From: Candidatus Zixiibacteriota bacterium
GTDB taxonomy: Bacteria > RBG-13-66-14 > B26-G2 > WVWN01
Direction: 5' to 3'
Assembly: GCA_030613505.1 (NCBI GenBank)
Contig: JAUWLW010000009.1
Coordinates: 1-64,000 of the forward strand
Length of the DNA stretch: 64,000 bases
In this document: one piece after another, positions 35,530 to 43,906 of the stretch
Layout: every line of letters starts with the position of its first letter
Numbering within the stretch: position 1 is the stretch's first letter
Position numbers and translations under genes: made by a program
The notes under the pieces: model-generated
The model's database searches: none
Seen by the model: the letters and a program-made list of their open reading frames with translations, nothing else
What the model was told of the DNA's origin: nothing

Positions 35530-36423
35530 ATGCCCAACGACGACGGACCCGAAAAGGAACCTCCGGCTGAGGAGGCGGCGAAGCTCGAGCGCTTCAAGCA
35601 GCGCCTCGAGCTCGAAAAGCGCATCGCCGAGCGGATGAAGCTCATCCGCCACAAGATCTTAGTGGCGTCCGGCAAGGGCGGCGTCGGTAAGACGACGGCG
35701 GCCGTAAACCTGGCGCTCGCGTTGGTCCAAGCGGGGGACAGCGTGGCGCTGCTGGACGCGGATATCCACGGCCCGGGCGTACCGCTGATGCTCGGCATGG
35801 CGGACGTCAAACCCATCGGCGGTAAGGGCGGCATAAACCCGACGGCGTACGATGAGAAGCTGGTCGTGATGAGCATGGCTTTCCTCGTCGCGGGCGAGGC
35901 CGACGCCGTCATATGGCGCGGGCCGCTCAAGATGGCGATGATAGACAACTTCCTGGCCGACATTAATTGGGGCGAGCGCGATTGGCTCGTGGTGGATACG
36001 CCGCCCGGAACCGGCGACGAGATTTTATCACTGGCGCAGCGGATTAAGGATGCCGACGGCCTGATAATGGTGACGACGCCCCAGGTGGCCGCGGTGGCGT
36101 CGGCGCGCAAGAGCCTGACGTTCGCCGTAAAAACAAAAATGCCGGTTTTGGGCGTGATCGAGAACATGGGCCCTTTTCCCTGTCCGGCGTGCGGGCATAA
36201 AATCGAATTGTTCGGCGGCGGCGGCGGCGAGCGCGTCGCGGCCGACTTCGGCGCCCGTTTCCTGGGGGCTGTTCCCTTCGACCCCGACGTCGTCCCGGAG
36301 TCGGACCGCGGCCAACCTGTTATGGTGGCCCGTCCCGAGAGCGCGACCGCGCGGGCTTGGAGAGAGATCGCCGTGAAGGTTCGGGAAGCGGTCGCGGGGT
36401 CGGCTAAGGAAACGCAGAAATAA
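35530..36423 (+). CDS. Mrp/NBP35-family Fe-S carrier ATPase
   Basis: 297 residues. P-loop SGKGGVGKTT at about 47-56 with signature Lys, DADIHGPGVP, and DTPPGTGDEILSLAQ. The conserved CPAC pair at Cys218 and Cys221 bridges a transient [4Fe-4S] cluster between two subunits. Mrp/ApbC proteins carry clusters to apo-enzymes; the window has several Fe-S enzymes to serve. TTAGGAGATACT precedes the ATG. There is a long charged N-terminal helix. Commonly this family is fused to or lies beside MIP18; not here. Confidence 0.9.
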   Translation: MPNDDGPEKEPPAEEAAKLERFKQRLELEKRIAERMKLIRHKILVASGKGGVGKTTAAVNLALALVQAGDSVALLDADIHGPGVPLMLGMADVKPIGGKGGINPTAYDEKLVVMSMAFLVAGEADAVIWRGPLKMAMIDNFLADINWGERDWLVVDTPPGTGDEILSLAQRIKDADGLIMVTTPQVAAVASARKSLTFAVKTKMPVLGVIENMGPFPCPACGHKIELFGGGGGERVAADFGARFLGAVPFDPDVVPESDRGQPVMVARPESATARAWREIAVKVREAVAGSAKETQK

Positions 36424-36479
36424 CGTGCAAGCTTGGTCAGAGGTCATACGGCGTAAACGTTACGCGCGAGGTGAACGTC

Positions 36480-37595
36480 TTGGCGGCGAAAGATAAAGAA
36501 AAAACGAAACTAGCCGTCCTGTTCGGCGGGCGGTCCGGCGAGCACGAGGTATCCATTATTTCGGCGCGCTCAATGATGGCCGCGGTGGACGGCAAGAGGT
36601 TTGAGGTACTGCCGATTTACATATCGCCCGAGGGTAGTTGGTACTTCTGGGCCGGCTTCATGCAGGGCGTCGCGCGCCCGGACGCGAGCGAGCCGTCGTA
36701 CACGCCCGTCGCGGACCCGCAGCGGCGCGCTTTTCTGGTACGCCTCGACGGCGGCGGCGAGTTGGAGGCCGACGTCGTCTTCCCGCTGTTGCACGGCCCG
36801 TACGGCGAGGACGGGACGATTCAGGGCTTGCTAGAGTTAGCGGCGATGCCGCACGTAGGGTCCGGGCCGCTGGCCGCGGCCCTCGCCATGGACAAGGAAA
36901 TGTCCAAGGACGTCTTACGGGCGAAAGGCATATCGACGGTGGACTACTTCGCGGTCGCGCGGCGGCGCTTCGAGGAGGAGCCGGACCGGGTTACGCTGGA
37001 GGTCGAGCAGAGGTTGCGGTATCCTTTATTCGTGAAGCCCGCGAACCTCGGCTCGAGCATCGGTATATATAAGGTCAAGGACCGCGACTCCTTGAAGAAG
37101 GCGCTGGCCGACGCGGCGCGTTACGACGCCAAGATCCTTTGCGAGCAGGCGGCCAAAGGCCGCGAGTTCGAATGCGCGGTCTTGGGCAACTACGCGCCGG
37201 AGGCGTCGCCGGTGGGCGAGATCGTGCCGGCGGGGGAGTTCTACGACTACGAGGCCAAGTACGTCCGCGACGACGCCGAGCTCCACGCCCCGGCGGCCGT
37301 GGACCAAGAGCTCGCGCGACGGGTGCAGGACTTGGCGCTGCGCGCGTTCCACAGCCATGGCTGCGCCGGCCTCGCGCGCGTCGACTTCTTCTACTTGCCG
37401 GACCGCGACCTCTTGTTGGTCAACGAGTTAAACACCATGCCCGGCTTTACGCCCATAAGTATGTACCCCAAGTTGTGGGAAGTGGGCGGCCTTAAGTACG
37501 CCAAGCTCATCGAGCGCCTGGTGGATTTGGCGTTCGAGCGCCACGCCGAACTTATGCGTAATCTCATAAAGTACGAAGACGCGGTAGAAATTTAA
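36480..37595 (+). CDS. ddl: D-alanine--D-alanine ligase
   Basis: About 371 residues, ATP-grasp ligase making the D-Ala-D-Ala dipeptide for peptidoglycan. GGRSGEHEVSIISA at the start, LLHGPYGEDGTIQGLLE, GSSIGIYKV, and the C-terminal ELNTMPGFTPISMYPKLW match the family. TTG 36480 is preceded by GAGGTGA five bases upstream, a better start than the GTG at 36471. Presence confirms a peptidoglycan wall. YajC follows 24 bases later. Confidence 0.94.
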   Translation: MAAKDKEKTKLAVLFGGRSGEHEVSIISARSMMAAVDGKRFEVLPIYISPEGSWYFWAGFMQGVARPDASEPSYTPVADPQRRAFLVRLDGGGELEADVVFPLLHGPYGEDGTIQGLLELAAMPHVGSGPLAAALAMDKEMSKDVLRAKGISTVDYFAVARRRFEEEPDRVTLEVEQRLRYPLFVKPANLGSSIGIYKVKDRDSLKKALADAARYDAKILCEQAAKGREFECAVLGNYAPEASPVGEIVPAGEFYDYEAKYVRDDAELHAPAAVDQELARRVQDLALRAFHSHGCAGLARVDFFYLPDRDLLLVNELNTMPGFTPISMYPKLWEVGGLKYAKLIERLVDLAFERHAELMRNLIKYEDAVEI

Positions 37596-37619
37596 AGACG
37601 AAACGGAAGAGGTGGCGAA

Positions 37620-38045
37620 TTGTTATTCTTATTAACTTCGACGGCTCACGCGATGGGCGGGGCCGGCGGCGGCGAAGGACAGGGCGGCGGCTTCTCCATC
37701 ATCCTGCCGCTCCTCCTGATCATGGTCATCTTTTACTTCCTGCTGATCCGGCCTCAACAGCGCTCCGAGAAACGCAAAAAGGAAATGATCTCCTCGGTTA
37801 AGAAAGGCTATCGCGTGATAACCGCGGGCGGCATCCGCGGCACGGTGGCGAAGGTCTACGAGAAAGACAAGATCGTGGTGGTGACCGTCGCGAAAGGCGT
37901 CGACATCGAAGTAGCGTTGGCGAAGATCGAAGCCGCGGCACCGCCTGGGGAAGACATCGCCGTCGGCGGAGCCGAGCGCAGAGAGGATAAGTCGGCCGCC
38001 AGGCCCAAGGAGCGCAAGGGGCTTCGGCGCCCTCGCCGTAGGTAG
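37620..38045 (+). CDS. yajC: Preprotein translocase subunit YajC
   Basis: 141 residues. A Gly/Ala-rich start, one membrane helix (IILPLLLIMVIFYFLLI at about residues 28-44), RPQQRSEKRKKE, and then the cytoplasmic SH3-like domain KKGYRVITAGGIRGTVAKV. YajC is the SecDF-associated subunit. The TTG start at 37620 has AGAGGTGG before it. No secD or secF follows, so the yajC-secDF order common in bacteria is broken. Confidence 0.92.
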   Translation: MLFLLTSTAHAMGGAGGGEGQGGGFSIILPLLLIMVIFYFLLIRPQQRSEKRKKEMISSVKKGYRVITAGGIRGTVAKVYEKDKIVVVTVAKGVDIEVALAKIEAAAPPGEDIAVGGAERREDKSAARPKERKGLRRPRRR

Positions 38046-38047
38046 AA

Positions 38048-38758
38048 GTGGTTGAGCACCGGAAAGAAGCGGGCGCCGGCGCCGGTGGCGCGCGGCGGCT
38101 GGTCACGGTCGGCACTTTGAAGGCCGACGCCGAGGTCGCGGCGTACCTCGCCGAGGCGGACCGGGTCCTCGCGGTGTTGGGCTTTACGGAGCACGGCGAA
38201 AGACACGCCGCCATGGTGGCCGATCGCGCGCGCTCTATAATATCAGCGTTCGGTTACAAGGAACGGCGGGCCGAACTCGCGGCCGTCGCCGGCCACCTTC
38301 ACGATATCGGAAACGTCGTCAACCGCCACAACCACGAGGCGCTGTCGGCGCTGTTGGCCCACGATATCCTGGGGCGGCTCGGTATGGACATCGCCGAGAC
38401 GCTGCAGGTTATGACGGCCATCGGCAATCACGACGAGGGCTCGGGGGTCCCGGCTAGCGTTATAAGCGCGGCGCTAATCATTGCCGACAAGTCGGACGTG
38501 CGACGGGACCGCGTTCGGAACCCGTCTATGATATCCTTCGACATCCACGACCGCGTGAACTACGCCGTGAAGCGCAGCGAACTGGAGGTAGACGGCGAGG
38601 CCAAGGTAATTACGCTCAGGCTCGATATCGATACGTCGATATCGCAAGTCATGGAGTACTTCGAGACTTTCCTCTCGCGGATGATAATGTGCCGGCGGGC
38701 GGCGAGGCGGCTGGGGTGCAACTTCGGCCTTATCATTAACGACGTTCAAATGTTGTAG
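38048..38758 (+). CDS. HD-domain phosphohydrolase
   Basis: 236 residues. HGERHAAMV supplies the first metal His, HLHDIGN (His-Asp doublet) the second, and IGNHDEG the third, an HD-domain pattern for nucleotide or phosphate-ester hydrolysis. The rest is alpha-helical and the C-terminus ends in a plain segment. Substrate unknown; could be a (p)ppGpp-like, cyclic-dinucleotide or dNTP hydrolase. Starts at GTG 38048 two bases after yajC stop, so coupled translation is likely. Confidence 0.85.
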   Translation: MVEHRKEAGAGAGGARRLVTVGTLKADAEVAAYLAEADRVLAVLGFTEHGERHAAMVADRARSIISAFGYKERRAELAAVAGHLHDIGNVVNRHNHEALSALLAHDILGRLGMDIAETLQVMTAIGNHDEGSGVPASVISAALIIADKSDVRRDRVRNPSMISFDIHDRVNYAVKRSELEVDGEAKVITLRLDIDTSISQVMEYFETFLSRMIMCRRAARRLGCNFGLIINDVQML

Positions 38759-38781
38759 GAGTAGTCTGACGGGGTGATGTT

Positions 38782-39519
38782 ATGCGACGCGTATTTAGGG
38801 TGCCGTTGCTCGCCTGGGCCTTGTGTTTGGCGGCCGGGTGCGGCGGCGCGGCCGAGAAAGAGGCGCGCGTGAACGACGACGCCGAAATGTGGCGCCGCCT
38901 TAACGCGATGGTGGACAGCCAGATCGAGGGTCGGGGAGTGTCGGACCCCGCGACGCTGGCGGCCATGCGCAAGGTCCCGCGCTGGGAATTCGTCCCGGCG
39001 GGTATCAAAGACCGCGCGTTCGAAGATAACCCGTTAGCCATAGGCGAAGGACAGACGATATCGCAGCCGTACATTGTCGCCTACATGACCGAGGCGTTGA
39101 AACTGGAGGCCGACGATAAAGTGCTGGAGGTCGGGACCGGCTCGGGATACCAGGCGGCGATCCTCGGCGTAATCGCCGCCGAGGTCTATACTATAGAGAT
39201 CGTACCGCCGCTGGCCGAGGACGCCCGGGCGACGCTGGAACGCTTGGGTTACGATAACGTCCACGTCCTTGTCGGCGACGGTTACCGCGGTTGGCCCGAG
39301 GAAGCACCATTCGACGCCATTATCGTAACCTGCGCTCCCGACCACGTCCCGCAGCCGTTGCTGAACCAGCTCGCCGACGGCGGCCGGCTGGTTTTGCCGC
39401 TCGGGGGCCGGTATCCGCAGATGCTCAAGTGCTATACGAGACGTGGCGATACTTTCGAGGAAGAAAACCTCGAGCCGGTACTGTTCGTCCCCATGACGGG
39501 GGAAGCGCAAGAGAAATAA
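38782..39519 (+). CDS. Lipoprotein protein-L-isoaspartate O-methyltransferase
   Basis: 245 residues: a lipobox (LAAGC, Cys20) is followed by a full PCMT fold with the SAM-site motif VLEVGTGSGYQAA, EGQTISQPYIVA and VTCAPDHVPQPLL. PCMT repairs isoaspartyl residues in aged proteins, normally in the cytoplasm; a lipid-anchored periplasmic form would need SAM outside the cell, so either SAM reaches the periplasm or the fold has a different role. GTGATG region gives an ATG at 38782. The next gene is a YbjN-like protein in the psp-like cluster. Confidence 0.88.
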   Translation: MRRVFRVPLLAWALCLAAGCGGAAEKEARVNDDAEMWRRLNAMVDSQIEGRGVSDPATLAAMRKVPRWEFVPAGIKDRAFEDNPLAIGEGQTISQPYIVAYMTEALKLEADDKVLEVGTGSGYQAAILGVIAAEVYTIEIVPPLAEDARATLERLGYDNVHVLVGDGYRGWPEEAPFDAIIVTCAPDHVPQPLLNQLADGGRLVLPLGGRYPQMLKCYTRRGDTFEEENLEPVLFVPMTGEAQEK

Positions 39520-39568
39520 CCGTTCTAACCGCGTTGGGCCGTCGGGCCGGCGCGCGGAGGTGTTCCGC

Positions 39569-39961
39569 ATGGCGAACGAGAGAGACTTGGAAAGGTTTTT
39601 CGAGGACCTGGGGTACGACTTCGAAATGCTGGGCCCGCAGATGTGGGTCGTGGACGCCGGGGCCGAGGGCGGCTTCGGCAAAGTCGTCGTGAGCTATAGC
39701 CCGCCGCTGGTCGTGCTGCGGCTCAAGGTGGTGGAGCTGGCCAAAGGCGGGGAAGACGCCAAGCTCTTCCGGATGCTGCTGGAGGCGAACGCCCGCGACG
39801 TCGTTCACGGCGCTTTCGGCCTGGAAGACAAGGCCATCGTAGTGGTCGATACGTTGGAGGCGGAATACCTGGACGCCGTCGAACTTCAAGCGTCGGTGGA
39901 TGGAATGGCGTTCGCCGCGGCGACGGTTTTACCTCGCCTTAAAGAGTTCGGCCTGAAGTAA
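39569..39961 (+). CDS. YbjN/CesT-like small protein
   Basis: About 130 residues. The mixed alpha/beta arrangement, FFEDLGYDFEMLGPQMWVV, then beta strands and helix with LLEANARDVVHGAFGLEDKAIVVVD, resembles YbjN and type III secretion chaperones. GGAGG at 39556-39560 is eight bases before ATG 39569; an in-frame GTG lies at 39560. Its stop is 13 bases before pspA, so it is likely a partner in envelope-stress response. YbjN-like assignment is structural intuition and not certain. Confidence 0.6.
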   Translation: MANERDLERFFEDLGYDFEMLGPQMWVVDAGAEGGFGKVVVSYSPPLVVLRLKVVELAKGGEDAKLFRMLLEANARDVVHGAFGLEDKAIVVVDTLEAEYLDAVELQASVDGMAFAAATVLPRLKEFGLK

Positions 39962-39974
39962 GGAGGAGGCCGCT

Positions 39975-40724
39975 ATGGGTGTTTTGGAACGGATCGCGAA
40001 GATCATCGAAGCGAATCTAAACGCGATGCTCTCGTCGGCGGAAAACCCCGAGAAGATGCTCGAGCAGTTAATGGTGGACATGCGCGAGCAATACCGCGAG
40101 GCCCAACGGCAGGTTACGGTCGCGATCGCCGACGAAAAGCGTCTCGAGGCGAAGTACCGCAAAGCCAAGGACGGGGCGGACGAGTGGCAGCGGCGCGCCG
40201 TCTTGGCGCTGCAGAAGGGCCGCGAAGATTTAGCGCGCGAGGCGTTGCTCCGCAAGCAGGAAGGAGCGGCGGCCGCGACGGAATACCTAACCCAACTCGA
40301 GCAGCAGAGTATCCTCGTCGAACGCTTGAAACGGGGGCTCGTCGCGCTCGACCGGAAGATAGACGAGGCGACGCGCAAGAAGGACCTCATCATCGCTCGC
40401 CAGAAGCGCGCCGAGGCCGCCCGGACCATCAATCGCGCCGTTTCCTCCATCGACGACCGGAGCGCCTTCGAGGCGTTGGCTCGGGTGGAGGAAAAAGTGG
40501 CCCGCCTCGAGGCGACCACCGAAGCCGAGGCGGAAGTCGCCGCGCTCGAAAGCGTCAAGAACCTGGAGGAAGAGTTTAAAAAACTCGAAACCGGCGACGT
40601 AGACGTCGAGCTCAAGGCGCTGAAGGCGTCGCTGGGCCTGGCGTTGGCGGCGGGCGAGATGCCCCAGGCCCTCCCGGAGGGCGACGAGGACGAAAGTGAG
40701 GAAAAGGCCGACGCCGACGCCTGA
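39975..40724 (+). CDS. pspA: PspA/IM30-family membrane-remodelling protein
   Basis: 249 residues, almost all helical. Signature MGVLERIAKIIEANLNAML, then EKMLEQLMVDMREQY, as in PspA/Vipp1. These form ESCRT-III-like rods and rings that protect membranes under stress. The N-terminal amphipathic helix is present. GAGGAGG precedes the ATG. The following gene encodes a two-segment membrane protein that may anchor it. Confidence 0.93.
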   Translation: MGVLERIAKIIEANLNAMLSSAENPEKMLEQLMVDMREQYREAQRQVTVAIADEKRLEAKYRKAKDGADEWQRRAVLALQKGREDLAREALLRKQEGAAAATEYLTQLEQQSILVERLKRGLVALDRKIDEATRKKDLIIARQKRAEAARTINRAVSSIDDRSAFEALARVEEKVARLEATTEAEAEVAALESVKNLEEEFKKLETGDVDVELKALKASLGLALAAGEMPQALPEGDEDESEEKADADA

Positions 40725-40733
40725 GCCGCGCCT

Positions 40734-41393
40734 ATGAACTGGAAGGTAATACTCCGCCCTATAAGCCTGCCGGTTTTTCTGGCTAGTCTCATCTTCTTGC
40801 CGTTCTTCCCGGTCGTGACGGCGGCGGGCGCCGTTTTCTACGGCGGCGCGTTGTATTGGGCTTACCACCGCGAACGCAACAAAGCGCTCCCGCGGGGGAC
40901 GGTGGACGAGGTCAGCAAGCTGCCGTATCGGCGCCGCAAGCTCGCGAATCACGCCATCGCCGCGGCCCGCGATATCGAGCGTCGCCTGTCGCGCCTCCCC
41001 AAAGATATGGTGGAGCGGATGCCGCTCCGGGCGGAGGATGCCGGCCGCCTCGCGGCCGCGGTCGTCTACTACCTGCGCGAGGAAGGCGAGGCCCGGAAGC
41101 TGGTGAAGGCCGGCGCGGGCGGCGAAGCCGGGGAGCTCGCCAAAAAAGCCGCGGCCGACGCTGAACGGACATTCTCGAAAATGCAGGAATTGCAGAATGC
41201 GCTGACGGCGCTTGCTCTGGCCAGCGCGCACGTCGACCGCGAAATGCTGGCCGCCGAGGCGGACGACGCCGCGGAAGAGATAAAAGGACTGCGGCGAGCC
41301 ATGGAGGAAGCTCGAGCCGAGCTCGGCGCCGCCCCCGAAAGGCCCGCGCTCGAGGGCGGCTCGGGGCGTTGGCAAGGCGGCGAGGGCGATTAG
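40734..41393 (+). CDS. Membrane-anchored helical protein beside pspA
   Basis: 219 residues. Two hydrophobic segments near residues 11-45 (PVFLASLIFLPFFPVV and AAGAVFYGGALYWAYH) form a short hairpin, followed by a long soluble helical, alanine-rich region to the end (HAIAAARDIERRL onward). Not a recognised PspB, PspC or PspD. Position ten bases after pspA argues for a partner, such as a membrane anchor for PspA. Confidence 0.6.
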   Translation: MNWKVILRPISLPVFLASLIFLPFFPVVTAAGAVFYGGALYWAYHRERNKALPRGTVDEVSKLPYRRRKLANHAIAAARDIERRLSRLPKDMVERMPLRAEDAGRLAAAVVYYLREEGEARKLVKAGAGGEAGELAKKAAADAERTFSKMQELQNALTALALASAHVDREMLAAEADDAAEEIKGLRRAMEEARAELGAAPERPALEGGSGRWQGGEGD

Positions 41394-41412
41394 CGCCGCG
41401 GCGCGGCGGGTA

Positions 41413-42453
41413 TTGTTTTGCCTTTGCGCGGCCGCGGCGGCCGCGAACGGCCGGTCCCTCGAGGCCGTAAACTATTGGAACGGCGTCCTCGGCGCGTCGG
41501 GCGAATTCCGCACCGTCTTCGACAATACCGAGTATTCAACCGTCCGTTTGGAGAAGTTGGACGAACGGACGTATTTCTTTTCGGACCTGACGCTGTATGC
41601 CGATTTCCACGTGGCCGAGGGCGTATTGGTGCAGGCGGGGGGAAAAGTCCGCTACGATTTCGGCGACGACGTCGCCGACGGCCCGGGCCCCCGCGCGTAC
41701 CTCCGCTTGCGCGGCACTCTTGACACCGAGCACCACCACTGGACCTTCGGCCACTTCCGCGATTCGACGTCGCCGCTCACTTTCGAACAACGCGACTACG
41801 ACGACGAGCTGGCCGGCATGCGGTACCGCCTTACGTGGGGGCCCAGCGACAGCCGGCTCTTCCTCGCGCGGACGTCGACAGTGGGCGAGGAGAGGTACGA
41901 GACGTTCGCCGGCGGCGGTCGCTTTTCGCTGCGGCCGTGGGAGAAAACCGTCCTGGCGGCCAACCTGGGCGGCATCCACCAGGGCGGCTTCGACGCCGGG
42001 AGGGGTTCGGCCCCGCTCGGCGGCCGTAAGCGTGAGGCGGGCGTGGGTTCGCTCGATTTCGAACAGGGGATAATATGGGGCCTTTTCGCGTCCGGCGAGG
42101 CCGCCCTCTCTATGGACCGGGGCGACAGGGAAGAGGGTTCGCTGCGGGACAACGCCTTTTGGGCCGGCGGCGGATGGCGGCGTGGCCCGTTCGAGGTGAG
42201 CGGCCGCTTCTACCGCGTGGGGTGGGCGTTCGCGACGCCGTGGGGCGTGAGGTTTCTGCGAAACGAGGAGGGGTCGATTATATTGAGCGACTTTTACGCG
42301 TGGACCGCGCGCGGCGCCGCCTCGTTCGACGTCTTCGAAACCGCCAGGCTTACGTTGGCGCTCGAGGGGGGCGTCAAATATAAAGAGGAGAACTTCGCCG
42401 AGCAGGATTACAATTTCAACATCGAGTTAATCAAGTTCGAGGTTTACTTATAG
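41413..42453 (+). CDS. Outer-membrane beta-barrel protein, unknown
   Basis: 346 residues with many alternating beta strands ending in aromatic residues (RTYFFSDLTLYADFHV, LVQAGGKVRYDFG, HWTFGHFRDST), typical of porin-like barrels. No family name is clear. The start is uncertain: TTG 41413 leaves a signal sequence with no basic residues, whereas an in-frame ATT at 41389, preceded by GAGGG, would add SAAARRV and give a normal signal peptide. The frame is open upstream, so the gene runs on from the preceding one. Confidence 0.65.
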   Translation: MFCLCAAAAAANGRSLEAVNYWNGVLGASGEFRTVFDNTEYSTVRLEKLDERTYFFSDLTLYADFHVAEGVLVQAGGKVRYDFGDDVADGPGPRAYLRLRGTLDTEHHHWTFGHFRDSTSPLTFEQRDYDDELAGMRYRLTWGPSDSRLFLARTSTVGEERYETFAGGGRFSLRPWEKTVLAANLGGIHQGGFDAGRGSAPLGGRKREAGVGSLDFEQGIIWGLFASGEAALSMDRGDREEGSLRDNAFWAGGGWRRGPFEVSGRFYRVGWAFATPWGVRFLRNEEGSIILSDFYAWTARGAASFDVFETARLTLALEGGVKYKEENFAEQDYNFNIELIKFEVYL

Positions 42454-42475
42454 AGGTCGTTTCTCCGATAAAAAC

Positions 42476-42499
42476 GCCGCCCGCCCGGGCGGCTTTATT
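42476..42499. terminator. Bidirectional terminator
   Basis: GCCGCCCG with CC centre and CGGGCGGC forms a long GC stem, followed by TTTATT on + and GTTTTTA on -. It lies between the convergent barrel and hisS genes. Confidence 0.75.
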
Positions 42500-42533
42500 C
42501 TTCTCTTGGCGGTTTCTTTAGGCCCGTGTGAAC

Positions 42534-43868
42534 TTAGGTTCGTCCGAGTATGTTAGCGACTACCGCGGCCAGGTCCGCGCGCGGTACCTCCACTTGTTCC
42601 CGTTTCGCCAGGTCCTTCAATTGAACGACGCCCTTTGCGACCTCGTCAGGGCCGACGACGACGACGAAAGGGATCCCTTTGGCATCCGCGTAGCCGAACT
42701 GCTTGGCGAGTTTGGCGGAGGGCTCGAGGTAAACCTCGCAAGTCGCGCCGGCCGCTCTTATCTCCGCGGCGACTTCCAATGCGTCTTGCAGGACGCTCTT
42801 GTCATATACCGCGACGAGTACGTTCGCGGCGTCGCCGCCGGCGGTTTCGCGGTCCGCGAGGAGCGTTATGATGCGCTCCAGACCGAACGACGTTCCGGTC
42901 GCGGGGAGGTCCGGTCCTCCCAGCTGCGCGATTAGCTGGTCGTAGCGGCCTCCCCCCGCCACCGAGCCTACGCCCCCCTCGACGACGAACGCCTCGTAGA
43001 TGGGGCCGGTGTAGTAGTCCAGGCCGCGGGCCATATGGAGGTCGAAGCTCACGACGTCGTCGGGGACGCCGAAGTGATGGACGTATTCGGCCAAATTATG
43101 CATATCGGCGACGCCCTCGCGGCCTTCGTCGTAGTCGCCGGCGAACGCCTGAGCCGCAGTTAGATAATAATTGAAGCGGCCGCTGTTCTTCGGGTCGAAT
43201 AACACATTCATAATTTCGTCGGCTGCGGGTTCCGGTACGTCGCTCGCCGCAAGCTCGGCCTCGACGCCGTCGCGGCCTACTTTGTCGAGTTTGTCCATAG
43301 CTCGGATAGCCGCGAATTTAAGCTCGGCCGGGACGCCGGCATAATCCATGAAGGCCGACAGTATTTTGCGGTGATTTACGCTTATGCGATAATTTTTAAA
43401 ACCCAAAGCCGCGAGCGTTTCGTGCATGACGGCGACCATCTCGGCGTCGGCGAGTACGGACGCCGTCCCGACGCAGTCGACGTCGCATTGGACGAACTCG
43501 CGGAAGCGGCCTTTTTGCGGCCTCTCGGCGCGCCACACGGGCTGGATCTGGTAACGCTTGAACGGTTTGGGAAGGTCTTGGTTCGCGGCCATAACGCGCG
43601 CCAGCGGGACGGTGAGGTCGTAGCGCAGGCCCAGGTCGGCCTCGCCGCGCTCGCCGGCGGCGCCGCGCTTCAGGATGCGGAAGATGAGTTGGTCCGCCTC
43701 GTCGCCGTACTTGCCGGTCAGGACGTCGAGGCGCTCGAGCGCCGGCGTCTCCAGCGGCGCGTAGCCGAAGCTCTCGAAGACGCGCTTGACGGTCTCGATC
43801 ACGCCGGCGCGGGTGCGGATCTGCGCCGGCAGGTAGTCGCGCGTTCCTTTGGGCGGTAGGGGTTTCAT
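42534..43868 (-). CDS. hisS: Histidyl-tRNA synthetase
   Basis: 444 residues. Class II aaRS with motif 2 region RAERPQKGRFREFVQCDVD, the histidine-specific motif YDQLIAQLGG and GTSFGLERI (motif 3), and the C-terminal anticodon domain (VLVAVYDKSV onward). Normal length. GTG 43871 and ATG 43868 are adjacent; ATG is preferred. The aromatic/histidine lyase gene lies 38 bases upstream in the same direction, so the two are probably co-transcribed. Confidence 0.95.
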   Translation of the reverse strand: MKPLPPKGTRDYLPAQIRTRAGVIETVKRVFESFGYAPLETPALERLDVLTGKYGDEADQLIFRILKRGAAGERGEADLGLRYDLTVPLARVMAANQDLPKPFKRYQIQPVWRAERPQKGRFREFVQCDVDCVGTASVLADAEMVAVMHETLAALGFKNYRISVNHRKILSAFMDYAGVPAELKFAAIRAMDKLDKVGRDGVEAELAASDVPEPAADEIMNVLFDPKNSGRFNYYLTAAQAFAGDYDEGREGVADMHNLAEYVHHFGVPDDVVSFDLHMARGLDYYTGPIYEAFVVEGGVGSVAGGGRYDQLIAQLGGPDLPATGTSFGLERIITLLADRETAGGDAANVLVAVYDKSVLQDALEVAAEIRAAGATCEVYLEPSAKLAKQFGYADAKGIPFVVVVGPDEVAKGVVQLKDLAKREQVEVPRADLAAVVANILGRT

Positions 43869-43906
43869 CACCTGTAGTTGTGCGCGGTCCCGTGGAGCGG
43901 TCGGCG

